Assembly (NCBI GenBank): GCA_026989655.1 | Contig: JALSIX010000109.1 | Span: forward strand, 1-53,839 | DNA length: 53,839 bases | Reading direction: 5' to 3' | DNA from: Caldilineaceae bacterium | Lineage (GTDB): Bacteria > Chloroflexota > Anaerolineae > Caldilineales > Caldilineaceae | Part shown: one piece after another, positions 8,272 to 15,951 of the stretch | How positions within the stretch are numbered: the stretch's first letter is position 1 | How the letters are laid out: each line of letters starts with the position of its first letter | Translations under genes and position numbers: made by a program | The notes under the pieces: model-generated | Seen by the model: the letters and a program-made list of their open reading frames with translations, nothing else | Told to the model about the DNA's origin: nothing | The model's database searches: none

Positions 8272-9366
8272 TCACCCTGGCCTACCGGGCCCGCGGCCCG
8301 GGCAAGACCAGGCCCGGGCCACAGCCCGGTAGGCGTCCAGCTCCGCGGCCAGGGCCACCCCATCCAGCCTCCCCTGGGCAAAACGCCGCCAGGCCAGGTG
8401 CCGCCGCCAGGCCAGGCCCAGGTGGAGGATGGTCTGGATGGTCGCCCGGGTTCCCCGAGGAAAGCGGTCGGCGTGGCGGGCATAGAAGCGGGCCCGGCTC
8501 GTCCACAGGTGCACAAAGCTCGGCCAGTGGGTCTGCCGACTGCTCGCCCCCTGGTGGTGGACCACCCGGGCCCTGGGCACCGCGTGGACGGCCCAGCCGG
8601 CCCGGTGCATCCGCAGGCACCAGTCCATCTCCTCGCAGTACATGAAGTAGCCCTCGTCCAGGAGCCCCACGTCCAGGACGGCCTCTCGTCGGACCATGAG
8701 CGCAGCGCCCAGGACGAAGTCCACCGGAAAGGGCACCCCGGCATCCCACAGGGCCTGGGGATAGCGGCCGTTGAGGGGGCTGTCCAGCAGGGCGGGGAGG
8801 AAGCGGGCCAGGCCCGGCACCTGCTCCAGAGGCAGGATGTCCAGGGCCACCTGCAGGGGGCCGGGAAACCGGAATGCGGCGTGCTGGAAGCGGCCGTCCG
8901 GGTAGCAGAGCCGAGCACCGCAGGCGCCGGCCCGAGGACAGTCCCGCAGGAACGCGGCCATCCGGCCCAGGGCGTCGTCCATCACCTCGGTGTCCGGGTT
9001 CAGCAGGAGGACGAAGTCCGGGGAGGGGAGGCGGACACCGTTCCCCGGTGCCCAGGGGGCCGGCTCTGGGGTTCCGGGGCGTCCCAGGCCCAGGGCCCGA
9101 AGGGCCCAGTTGTTGCCCCCCGCGAAGCCCAGGTTCGTGTCCAGGGCCATGAGGTGGACCTGGGGGAAGGTCTCGGCCACCATGGACGCGCTGCCGTCCG
9201 CGCTGGCGTTGTCCACCACCACCACGTCCACCTGGAGCCAGCTCGAGCTGTGCTGGGCGGACGCGAGGACGCTGTGCAGGCAGGGGCCCAGCAGCTCTCG
9301 CACGTTGTAGGAGACCACCACAACGGCCAGCCGGCTCGTCCTTCCGGAGCCCGGGAGGGGGGTCAT
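8272..9366 (-). CDS. Glycosyltransferase family 2 (rhamnosyltransferase-like)
   Basis: A cytosolic GT-A transferase. Motifs: VVVSYNVRELL at the N-terminus, DNASADGS (nucleotide-sugar contact), NLGFAGGNN, the DXD-like LLNPDTEV, and the acceptor-side block GYFMYCEEMDWCLR typical of WbbL/RfbF-like rhamnosyl or hexosyl transferases. It adds sugars to a cell-surface polysaccharide; donor and acceptor cannot be told. ATG 9366 is preferred; a GTG at 9378 would add four residues. The gap to the upstream lipoprotein stop is only a few bases, so the two are co-transcribed. Confidence 0.9.
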   Translation of the reverse strand: MTPLPGSGRTSRLAVVVVSYNVRELLGPCLHSVLASAQHSSSWLQVDVVVVDNASADGSASMVAETFPQVHLMALDTNLGFAGGNNWALRALGLGRPGTPEPAPWAPGNGVRLPSPDFVLLLNPDTEVMDDALGRMAAFLRDCPRAGACGARLCYPDGRFQHAAFRFPGPLQVALDILPLEQVPGLARFLPALLDSPLNGRYPQALWDAGVPFPVDFVLGAALMVRREAVLDVGLLDEGYFMYCEEMDWCLRMHRAGWAVHAVPRARVVHHQGASSRQTHWPSFVHLWTSRARFYARHADRFPRGTRATIQTILHLGLAWRRHLAWRRFAQGRLDGVALAAELDAYRAVARAWSCPGRGPGRPG

Positions 9367-9382
9367 GGCTGCCGACACGGGG

Positions 9383-10720
9383 TCAGGGGACCCCGACCTC
9401 CACGGTGATGCGGTCCACGTAGTTGTTGGTCACCGCGACGAACTCGTGGATGAGCCCGCCCCACCAGAAGAGGGTGCCCACGGGGGGCCGTTCGTCCATC
9501 CGGATGCAGCCGTTGACCTCTCCGGCCTTTCCCGGCATCAGGTACCACTGTTCCTTGCCGTCGATGATCCGGCGTTCCAGGTCCTGGGGGCGGCCGATGG
9601 CCCATCGGTAGGGGAAGTCCACGCCGGTGGTGTCGAAGTTGATGCCGAAACGCCACACGCCGGCCTGTTGGAACCACTCCTCGTGGCCCTGGGCCGCCAG
9701 GGTGTTGTAGTTCTCGCTGAAGCGGTATTCCTGTCCGGGCCAGGGGCCGGTGGTGCGGATGGGCACGGTGCCCTCGTTGCGGACGACGGCCCGGAAGCAG
9801 AGCCGGCCGCCCAGGGGCACGCTCACCACCCGGTTCATCTCGCCCGCCCAGTCGATCTCGCCCTGGGCGATGTCCGCCCGGGGCTTGCCCCCCTCCTCAA
9901 TGGTCAAGGTGCTCACCACCCGGGTCCGATTGCCGGCCCGGTCCCGGGCCTCGGCCACGATCCAGTAGGTGCCGTCCGGGGGTGGCTCCGCGTTCAGGTC
10001 CACACCGCCCTCGTAGCGGTATTCGTGGTAGCCCCTCTCCGTGGGCTTCACCAGGCCCGGCGCCTCCGCGATGAAGTACCGCAGGGCCGGGTTGTCCGGG
10101 TCCTGGAGGTAGACCTGCACCGTCTCCACGTCCTTGGTCAGGTAGTAGGCGATGCTCACCCAGTCGTCCCGGAGACCGTCCTGGTTGGGGCGGAAGATCC
10201 GGGGGACCACGGCGAAGTTCCGGAACTCCGGCACCTGGGTGTCCCCGTCCTCCAGGACGATGGTGCCGGTGGCCTGCTCCACGGTGCCCCGGTCGTCCCG
10301 GGCCTCGATGGTCCACCGATAGCGGCCGTCGGGCAGAACCCGGCTGAGCACTTCCACCCGGACATCGCCCTCCTCCCGGACCAGGGGTTCGTCCACGGTG
10401 CCGCCCCAGAGCACATCGTAGTTGCCGGGCTGGCGGCGGCGATCCTTGCGGAAGTAGAAACGGCGGCCGGCCTCGTCCTCGAAGTAGATGCTCACCGTGG
10501 AGGAGCGGCTCAGGCTGTAGCGGATCTCGGTGACGTCGGTGTCGCCGTCCGCGTTGGGCGAGATCCGGTCTGGGCTCACGGAGACGTCGTACAGCAGGGG
10601 GCCGAAGGAGAGGTCGAGCTGACCACACCCGGCCAGGAAGAGGCCCAGGAGCACCAGCACGGCGATGTGGGTGGGCCGGACAAGCCGGCGCCTGGGAGAG
10701 ACGGGATGTGCGTGTGTCAT
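9383..10720 (-). CDS. Lipoprotein with FlgD-type Ig-like domains
   Basis: A 445-residue exported lipoprotein with an Arg-rich n-region, a hydrophobic stretch and lipobox LAGC (Cys about 32). The body has two FlgD-like Ig modules, each starting with the diagnostic phrase (S)PNADG / RPNQDG and containing TVSIYFEDEAG-type strands and a DGxYRWTIEARD motif. A C-terminal ~150-residue beta-rich domain follows (YRFSENYNTLAAQG..., CIRMDERPP). The role is unknown; Ig-like surface lipoproteins usually scaffold or bind envelope polymers. ATG 10720 gives a compact signal peptide; a GTG at 10750 is the alternative. It is the first gene of the lipoprotein-GT2-PA14 group. Confidence 0.75.
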   Translation of the reverse strand: MTHAHPVSPRRRLVRPTHIAVLVLLGLFLAGCGQLDLSFGPLLYDVSVSPDRISPNADGDTDVTEIRYSLSRSSTVSIYFEDEAGRRFYFRKDRRRQPGNYDVLWGGTVDEPLVREEGDVRVEVLSRVLPDGRYRWTIEARDDRGTVEQATGTIVLEDGDTQVPEFRNFAVVPRIFRPNQDGLRDDWVSIAYYLTKDVETVQVYLQDPDNPALRYFIAEAPGLVKPTERGYHEYRYEGGVDLNAEPPPDGTYWIVAEARDRAGNRTRVVSTLTIEEGGKPRADIAQGEIDWAGEMNRVVSVPLGGRLCFRAVVRNEGTVPIRTTGPWPGQEYRFSENYNTLAAQGHEEWFQQAGVWRFGINFDTTGVDFPYRWAIGRPQDLERRIIDGKEQWYLMPGKAGEVNGCIRMDERPPVGTLFWWGGLIHEFVAVTNNYVDRITVEVGVP

Positions 10721-10858
10721 GGTATTCAGTCTAGCAAAGCCTGGGAGCACACCCCAAATGGCGAGGATGGGAGACGGTGGCTCCAGGGTGTCCGTGCCCG
10801 ACAGGGGGAGCCCTGGATGCGGGAGAGGGGGAGCCCGCCCGGGGCAGGGCCAGACGGG

Positions 10859-11788
10859 CTAGCGGATCTTGTGGGGGTCCAGCGCGTCTCGCAGGCCGTC
10901 GCCGATGTAGTTGATGCTGATGACAGTGAGGAAGATCATGAGGCCCGGGAAGACGGCCATCCACCAGTTGCCCTTGCGCATCTCGTCCTGGGCCGCGTTG
11001 AGCATGTTGCCCCAGGTGGGGGTGGGCGGCTGGACGCCGAAGCCCAGGAAGCTGAGGCCCGACTCGGAGATGATGGTCCGGGCCACGGAGAGGGTGGCGG
11101 CCACGATGATGGGGGTGGCGGTGTTGGGCAGGATATGCCGGAAGACGATGCGCATGTTGCCGTAGCCCAGGGCCCGGGCCGCCTCCACGAACTCCTTCTC
11201 CTTGAGCCCCAGGAACTGCCCCCGGACCAGGCGGGCCACCCCGGTCCACGAGAGGAGGCCCAGGATGAGGATGATGCCCCCCACGTTGCCGTAGGCCTTG
11301 AGGAGGGGCACATCCAGGGTACGGAGGAGCAGGGACATGATGATGAGCATGAAGAGGCGGGGCAGGGAGATGACCAGGTCGGTGAGGCGCATGAGGAGAT
11401 CGTCCACCCGGCCGCCGTAGTAGCCCGCCAGGGCGCCCACCAGGGTGCCGATGGTGATGCCCACCACGGTGGCGGCCAGGCCGATGGTCAGGGAGACCCG
11501 GCCACCGTAGAGGAGTCGGGTCAGGATGTCCCGGCCCAGGGTGTCCGTGCCCATGGGGTGGGTGAGGCTGGGCGGCTGCCGGCGCTCGCGGATGCTGCTC
11601 TCCGTGGGGCTGTAGGGGCTCAGGACCCCGACGAAGATGGAGCCGAAGATGAGCAGGGCCAGCACCACCGTGCCCACCATGGCCATCTGGTGGCGGCGGA
11701 ACTGGTTCCACATGATGTTGCGCAGGGAACGCTGCTCCTCGCGGACGCCCTGCAGCTCTCGGGGGTGGATGGCTGTGGTGGTGGTCAT
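10859..11788 (-). CDS. Peptide/oligopeptide ABC transporter permease, OppC/DppC type
   Basis: 309 residues. One N-terminal membrane helix (about 38-58) is followed by a periplasmic segment with HPMGTDTLGRDILTRLLYG, the OppC hallmark, then the five-helix BPD permease core. The EAA loop is EAARALGYGNMRIVFRHILPN (about 199-219), which contacts the ATPase. The protein ends with the family motif NYIGDGLRDALDP. It follows the OppB-like gene by six bases and the binding protein. It moves oligopeptides or related solutes across the membrane; specificity cannot be read. Confidence 0.93.
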   Translation of the reverse strand: MTTTTAIHPRELQGVREEQRSLRNIMWNQFRRHQMAMVGTVVLALLIFGSIFVGVLSPYSPTESSIRERRQPPSLTHPMGTDTLGRDILTRLLYGGRVSLTIGLAATVVGITIGTLVGALAGYYGGRVDDLLMRLTDLVISLPRLFMLIIMSLLLRTLDVPLLKAYGNVGGIILILGLLSWTGVARLVRGQFLGLKEKEFVEAARALGYGNMRIVFRHILPNTATPIIVAATLSVARTIISESGLSFLGFGVQPPTPTWGNMLNAAQDEMRKGNWWMAVFPGLMIFLTVISINYIGDGLRDALDPHKIR

Positions 11789-11794
11789 GGCAGC

Positions 11795-12922
11795 TCAGTC
11801 GTACCGGATCCGCGGGTCCAGGAAGGCGTAGGTGATGTCGGCCAGCAGGTTGAACAGGATGATGAGCATGGAGTTGATCATCACGATGCCCATGAGCAGG
11901 GGGTAGTCCACCCGTTGGGCCGAGCGGAAGAAGAGCCGCCCCATGCCGGGCCAGGAGAAGATGGTCTCGGTGAAGAGCGCGCCGCCGAAGAGGCCGGGCA
12001 GGTCCAGGGCCATGATGGTGATCACCGGGGTGACCGCGTTCTTCAGGGCATGGCGCCAGATGATGGTGGGCCGGTTCAAGCCCTTGGCCCGGGCCGTGCG
12101 GATGAAATCCAGGTGGATCACCTCCAGCATCTGGCCCCGCATGTAACGGGTGTAGGTGCCCGCGCCGAAGAGGGCCAACATGGTCACGGGCAGGACCATG
12201 TGGCGGATCCGCTGGGCCAGGGTGGGGTCGTCCACGCCGTAGGGGGCCATGCCGCCGCCGGGCATCAGGGGCTTGCAGTCTGTGCAGGCGAAGAAATGGG
12301 ACCAGTCGAAGCCCTTGGAGGGGCTGATGGGGTTCTTGAGCCAGACGTTGAAGACGATGATCAGGATGAGGCCGAACCAGAAGATGGGCACGGCCTGGCC
12401 CACGAAGGCCAGGAAGGTGGCCACATGGTCGAAGAGGGAGTACTGCTTCAGGGCCGAGAGGATGCCGATGGGGATGGCGATGAGCAGGGTGACCACATAG
12501 GCCACCAGCATGAGCTGCAGCGTGTTCGGCAGCCGCTCCCCGATCTCCGTGAGCACCGGGCGGCGGGTCGCGGTGCTGTAGCCCCAATCGCCCCGGAGGA
12601 TGCCGCTGCCGGAGTCGCAGACCGTGATGTCCACCCAGCCGTAGTAGCGGCAGGGGGTCTTGCTGGAGGAGAGCTCGGCCACCTGGTCTCCGCGGCGGAA
12701 GCTGTAGCCCGTGAGCCAGGTGAAGTACCGGATGTAGGGGGGCTGGTCCAGCCCCAGTTGCTTCTCCAGCCGGGCGTAGTCCTCCGGGGTCAGGTTCGGG
12801 TTCTCCTCGAACGCGGACATGGGCCCCCCGGGAGCCAGGGAGATCATGCCGTACACCACCATGCTGATGAGGAGCAGCAGGGGGATGGAGTGGATGAAAC
12901 GGCGCAGGATGAAGGCGGTCAT
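11795..12922 (-). CDS. Peptide/oligopeptide ABC transporter permease, OppB/DppB type
   Basis: 375 residues, longer than typical OppB (about 306-340). The N-terminus FILRRFIHSIPLLLLIS and PGGPM are family hallmarks, and the EAA-like loop is RTARAKGLNRPTIIWRHALKN. The length comes from two extracytoplasmic insertions, one Cys-containing around 85-110 (CRYYGWVDITVCDSG) and one around 205-240 with CTDCKP, giving four cysteines on the outer face. I recall similar long versions in other Chloroflexota. The gene is separated from the binding-protein gene by a strong hairpin. Confidence 0.92.
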   Translation of the reverse strand: MTAFILRRFIHSIPLLLLISMVVYGMISLAPGGPMSAFEENPNLTPEDYARLEKQLGLDQPPYIRYFTWLTGYSFRRGDQVAELSSSKTPCRYYGWVDITVCDSGSGILRGDWGYSTATRRPVLTEIGERLPNTLQLMLVAYVVTLLIAIPIGILSALKQYSLFDHVATFLAFVGQAVPIFWFGLILIIVFNVWLKNPISPSKGFDWSHFFACTDCKPLMPGGGMAPYGVDDPTLAQRIRHMVLPVTMLALFGAGTYTRYMRGQMLEVIHLDFIRTARAKGLNRPTIIWRHALKNAVTPVITIMALDLPGLFGGALFTETIFSWPGMGRLFFRSAQRVDYPLLMGIVMINSMLIILFNLLADITYAFLDPRIRYD

Positions 12923-12938
12923 GGTCGTCGGGCGAGGT

Positions 12939-12969
12939 GCCCCGGGGCACGGAGACCCCGTGCCCCGGG
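12939..12969 (-). terminator. Intercistronic hairpin between binding protein and permease genes
   Basis: A 13-bp perfect stem (12939-12951 with 12957-12969) with a 5-base loop sits in the 71-base gap between the solute-binding protein stop and the permease start. No T-run follows. Position and strength fit a partial terminator or 3' mRNA stabiliser that makes the binding protein more abundant than the permeases. Confidence 0.65.
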
Positions 12970-12993
12970 GGAGGATTCAGGACAGGGGAACGG

Positions 12994-14766
12994 TCACTCC
13001 TTGTCCCACTCGGCCACGTTCCAGGTCTGGTTGTCCCACGGGTTCACGTCGAAGCCCGTGATGTTGGCCCGGCTCAGGTGGATGTCCGACCGATCGTAGA
13101 GGTAGATGTGGGGATCGTCCTTGGCGATCTCCTCGCACACCACCTGGTAGGCCGCCTTGCGCTGGGCCAGGTCCGGCACAGAGCCGGCCAGCTCCAGGGC
13201 CTCGCTGGCCCGGTCGTTCACCCAGCGGCTGTAGTTGAAGCCCCGGCCGCCGTTGTCGTAGGTGGGCATGCTATCCTTGTGGAAGTAGCCGTACATATGG
13301 GCCTGGGGATCCACGCCGCCGCTGGTGGTGTACATGAGGATGTCGAACTGGCCGTGCTTGCGGAAGGCGCCGCTGGCCCAGGAGCCGAAGAGCTCCGCGC
13401 TGGGCACGTTCTCGATGTAGAGCTCGATGCCGATCTCCCGCATCATCTCCAGGAGGATCTGCTCCACCTCTTCCCGGAGCTGGTTGCCGGTGGTGGTCTG
13501 GATCTTCAGGCGCAGGGGGGTGCCTGCCTCCGCGTAGAGGCAGCCGTTGCACTCCCGGACGCCATCGCCGTCCTCATCCGTGAAGCCGGCCTCCTCCAAC
13601 AGGGCCTTGGCCGCCTCGGGATCGTACTCCGAGGCCGGGATGTCGCACTTGGCCCAGCCGATGTTCAGCTCGCTGGTGCCCACCGTGGTCGCGCCGTAGA
13701 GCATCTCGTCCACGATGAACTGCTTGTCGATGCCCAGCTCAATGGCGTTCCGCACCCGCACGTCGCCCAACAGGGGGTGGGGGTTGTTGAGGGGATCCGG
13801 GGTGGCGTCCAGGGCCGGATCGGCCAGGTTCAACACCAACCGCTCCGTGCCCGGGCTGGACCGCTTGTTGACCACCACGTCCGGGTTGGCCTCGAACTCC
13901 GGGACATCCGCCTCGATCAGGTCCCACAGGATGTCGATCTCCCCCGAGGTGATGAGGGCCTTGCCCACCTCGCGGCTGGGGATGATGCGGACGATGATCT
14001 GGTCCACCTTGGGGCGGTCCGGGTAGTCCCGGTAGTTCTCGTTCTTGACCAGGGTGATGCGATCGCCGGAGACCCACTCGGTCAGGACAAAGGGGCCGGT
14101 GCCCAGGAGACCGTTCCAGTTGTAGTCCCAGTTCTGCATGTCCGCAGGGTCGCCGGTCGCGTGCCGGGGCATGATCGCGCCGAAGAGGGTCAGGTAGGGC
14201 GCGTAGAACTCCGCATACTGCACCACCACGGTGTAGTCGTCCTCACAGGCCACGGACTCGATCTTGTCGTAGCCCGTGGTGCTCACCGCACCGCTCTCCG
14301 GGTGGGTGATGGCCTCCCAGGTGAAGACCACATCGTCGCAGGTGAAGGGCTCCCCATCGGACCAGACCACGTCCTCCCGCAGGTTGTAGCGGATGGTCAG
14401 GCCGTCCTCCGAGACCAGGCCGTTCTCCAGGCTGGGGACCTCCTTGGCCAACACGGGGAAGAAGTTGCCGTCCGGGTCCACACCCAGGAGGCCCTCCACC
14501 ACCATGCTGTTCACCTCGCCCGCCGCGGTCTGGGTGGCGATGTAGGGGTTCAGGATCTCCGGTTCCTGGTAGAGGGCATAGATGATGGTCTTGGGCTCTG
14601 CAGGCGCGGGCGCGGCCTCCTCCGGGGCGGCCTCCTCGGCCGGGGCCGCCTCCTCGGCAGCCGGTTCGGCCCCAGGCTGACCACCCGGCGCGGCACAGGC
14701 CGCGAGGGCCAGGGCAGCGACGAGGACCAGGGCCAGCCAGAGGCTCCAACGCTTCGATCCGTTCAC
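12994..14766 (-). CDS. Extracellular solute-binding lipoprotein, family 5 (OppA/DppA type)
   Basis: 590 residues. The GTG start at 14766 is chosen because an AAGGAGG site lies about seven bases upstream. Signal peptide plus lipobox AAC (Cys about 24) precede a 35-residue Ala/Glu/Pro-rich linker, which tethers the domain to the membrane. SBP_bac_5 features: YALYQEPEILNPY, the DGLTIRYNLREDVVWSDGEP block, GTGPFVLTEW and the C-terminal DNQTWNVAEW. It captures peptides (or opines, glycosides or nickel, other family-5 ligands) for the two permeases downstream. No ATPase genes are nearby, so the ATPase must be supplied from elsewhere. Confidence 0.93.
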   Translation of the reverse strand: MNGSKRWSLWLALVLVAALALAACAAPGGQPGAEPAAEEAAPAEEAAPEEAAPAPAEPKTIIYALYQEPEILNPYIATQTAAGEVNSMVVEGLLGVDPDGNFFPVLAKEVPSLENGLVSEDGLTIRYNLREDVVWSDGEPFTCDDVVFTWEAITHPESGAVSTTGYDKIESVACEDDYTVVVQYAEFYAPYLTLFGAIMPRHATGDPADMQNWDYNWNGLLGTGPFVLTEWVSGDRITLVKNENYRDYPDRPKVDQIIVRIIPSREVGKALITSGEIDILWDLIEADVPEFEANPDVVVNKRSSPGTERLVLNLADPALDATPDPLNNPHPLLGDVRVRNAIELGIDKQFIVDEMLYGATTVGTSELNIGWAKCDIPASEYDPEAAKALLEEAGFTDEDGDGVRECNGCLYAEAGTPLRLKIQTTTGNQLREEVEQILLEMMREIGIELYIENVPSAELFGSWASGAFRKHGQFDILMYTTSGGVDPQAHMYGYFHKDSMPTYDNGGRGFNYSRWVNDRASEALELAGSVPDLAQRKAAYQVVCEEIAKDDPHIYLYDRSDIHLSRANITGFDVNPWDNQTWNVAEWDKE

Positions 14767-14927
14767 GGCTCTGCCTCCTTCCAAGGGTGGATGTGTGGAT
14801 GGATACGGCTGGATACGGCCAGGTGCAAGGTGTTCTCAGAGAGACGACAGTGAGGGATGGCGCACCGTGCTGCGCAGGACAAAAACGGTACAGAGGCCCC
14901 CAGACATGGCCGTGGGGTTCACGGTGT

Positions 14928-14962
14928 AGTATAATCCCATCCCTGATACGTGTCAATCAGGG
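14928..14962 (-). promoter_or_regulatory. Promoter of the opp operon with overlapping inverted repeat
   Basis: On the minus strand, -35 TTGACA (14956-14951), a 17-base spacer and -10 TATACT (14933-14928) give a near-consensus sigma-70 promoter. Transcription would start near 14921, leaving a leader of about 155 bases before the GTG at 14766. A 7-bp inverted repeat, CCCTGAT (14941-14947) and ATCAGGG (14956-14962), covers the spacer and -35, a natural place for a repressor. Confidence 0.8.
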
Positions 14963-14982
14963 GTATCTGAAATCCGAGGTTC

Positions 14983-15951
14983 GTGTTGCATTCCATACGT
15001 GGGTCCCGGGCCCTCAGGCCGTGGGTCCGCGGCGCCGTCCTGGCCCTGGCCCTGCTCTCCATCATCGGCCTTCTTCACACCCAGTGGGAGGCCATCCAAC
15101 GTCAGCCCTGGCAGCTCCGGGGGGAGCGGCTGGCCCTGGCGGCCGGCCTGCTGAGCCTGGCCTGGCTGGTGGAGGTGCTCCTGTGGCGACGGTCGCTCCA
15201 CCTCTGGGGCGGTCGTCTGGGGTGGGGGCAGGCCCTGTACGTGTGGTTCGCCTCCATCCTGGTGCGCTACATCCCGGGGAACCTGTGGCAGCCCCTGGGA
15301 ATGACCCTGCTGGCCCAGGAGCGGGGAGTGCGACCGGTGGCCACAATGGCCAGCATCGCCCTCTACCAGGCGATCAACCTGCTCAGCGCCCTCCCCTTCG
15401 CCGGGGCCTACCTGCAGTGGGTGGACAGAGGGTGGGTGGACGGGGAGCTCCGCCTGGGCGCGGGGGGGGACATGGGCTGGCTCCTGCTGGCCGGCCTCCC
15501 CTTCCTCGTCCTTCTCCTGCGCCCAGGGTGGCTGCAGGCGGGGCTGGACGGTCTTCTCCGTGCCCTGGGCCGTGAGCCCCTGGATGCCTCCCTCCGGGCC
15601 CGGGATCTGGCCATCCTGTGGCTGGGCGGGCTGGTGGATTGGATCCTGTGGAGCGGGGCATTTGCCCTGTTGGCCGGGGCCGTCCTGGAGCTCCCAGGCC
15701 GGGCCGAGGTCTGGGCTGGACTCCTCACCGCGTATCCGGTAGCCTATGCGGTGGGCTACCTCAGCTTCGTGGCCCCGGGAGGGCTGGCCATCCGAGAGGG
15801 CGCCCTGGCCCTCCTCCTGGCTCCGGTGTTGGGGCCGGGGCCCGGGATCCTGTTGGCCCTGGCCATGCGCACCCTCCAGGTGGTGCTGGAGGTCCTGTGG
15901 GCCGGGTGCGTGCTGCTGTTCGGAACCGACGGACGAATCTGGCGACCATGA
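14983..15951 (+). CDS. Lysylphosphatidylglycerol synthase transmembrane-region family protein
   Basis: A 322-residue polytopic membrane protein (about eight hydrophobic helices) of the LPG_synthase_TM / UPF0104 family. Diagnostic parts are LVRYIPGNLWQPLG near residue 88 and the C-terminal FVAPGGLAIREGALALLL. It lacks the C-terminal lysyl-transfer domain of true MprF, so it is a stand-alone flippase-like membrane module, often found with polysaccharide or DUF2079 genes. The start is GTG 14983 (TTG 14986 is equally possible; GAGG precedes both). Its stop overlaps the next start as ATGA. Confidence 0.85.
   Translation: MLHSIRGSRALRPWVRGAVLALALLSIIGLLHTQWEAIQRQPWQLRGERLALAAGLLSLAWLVEVLLWRRSLHLWGGRLGWGQALYVWFASILVRYIPGNLWQPLGMTLLAQERGVRPVATMASIALYQAINLLSALPFAGAYLQWVDRGWVDGELRLGAGGDMGWLLLAGLPFLVLLLRPGWLQAGLDGLLRALGREPLDASLRARDLAILWLGGLVDWILWSGAFALLAGAVLELPGRAEVWAGLLTAYPVAYAVGYLSFVAPGGLAIREGALALLLAPVLGPGPGILLALAMRTLQVVLEVLWAGCVLLFGTDGRIWRP

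Noticed and set aside
14930-14935. TATAAT on the + strand as a promoter for the 14983 membrane-protein gene
   Set aside because: It has no -35 at the right distance and no extended -10. The same bases form the much better minus-strand promoter TTGACA-17-TATACT.
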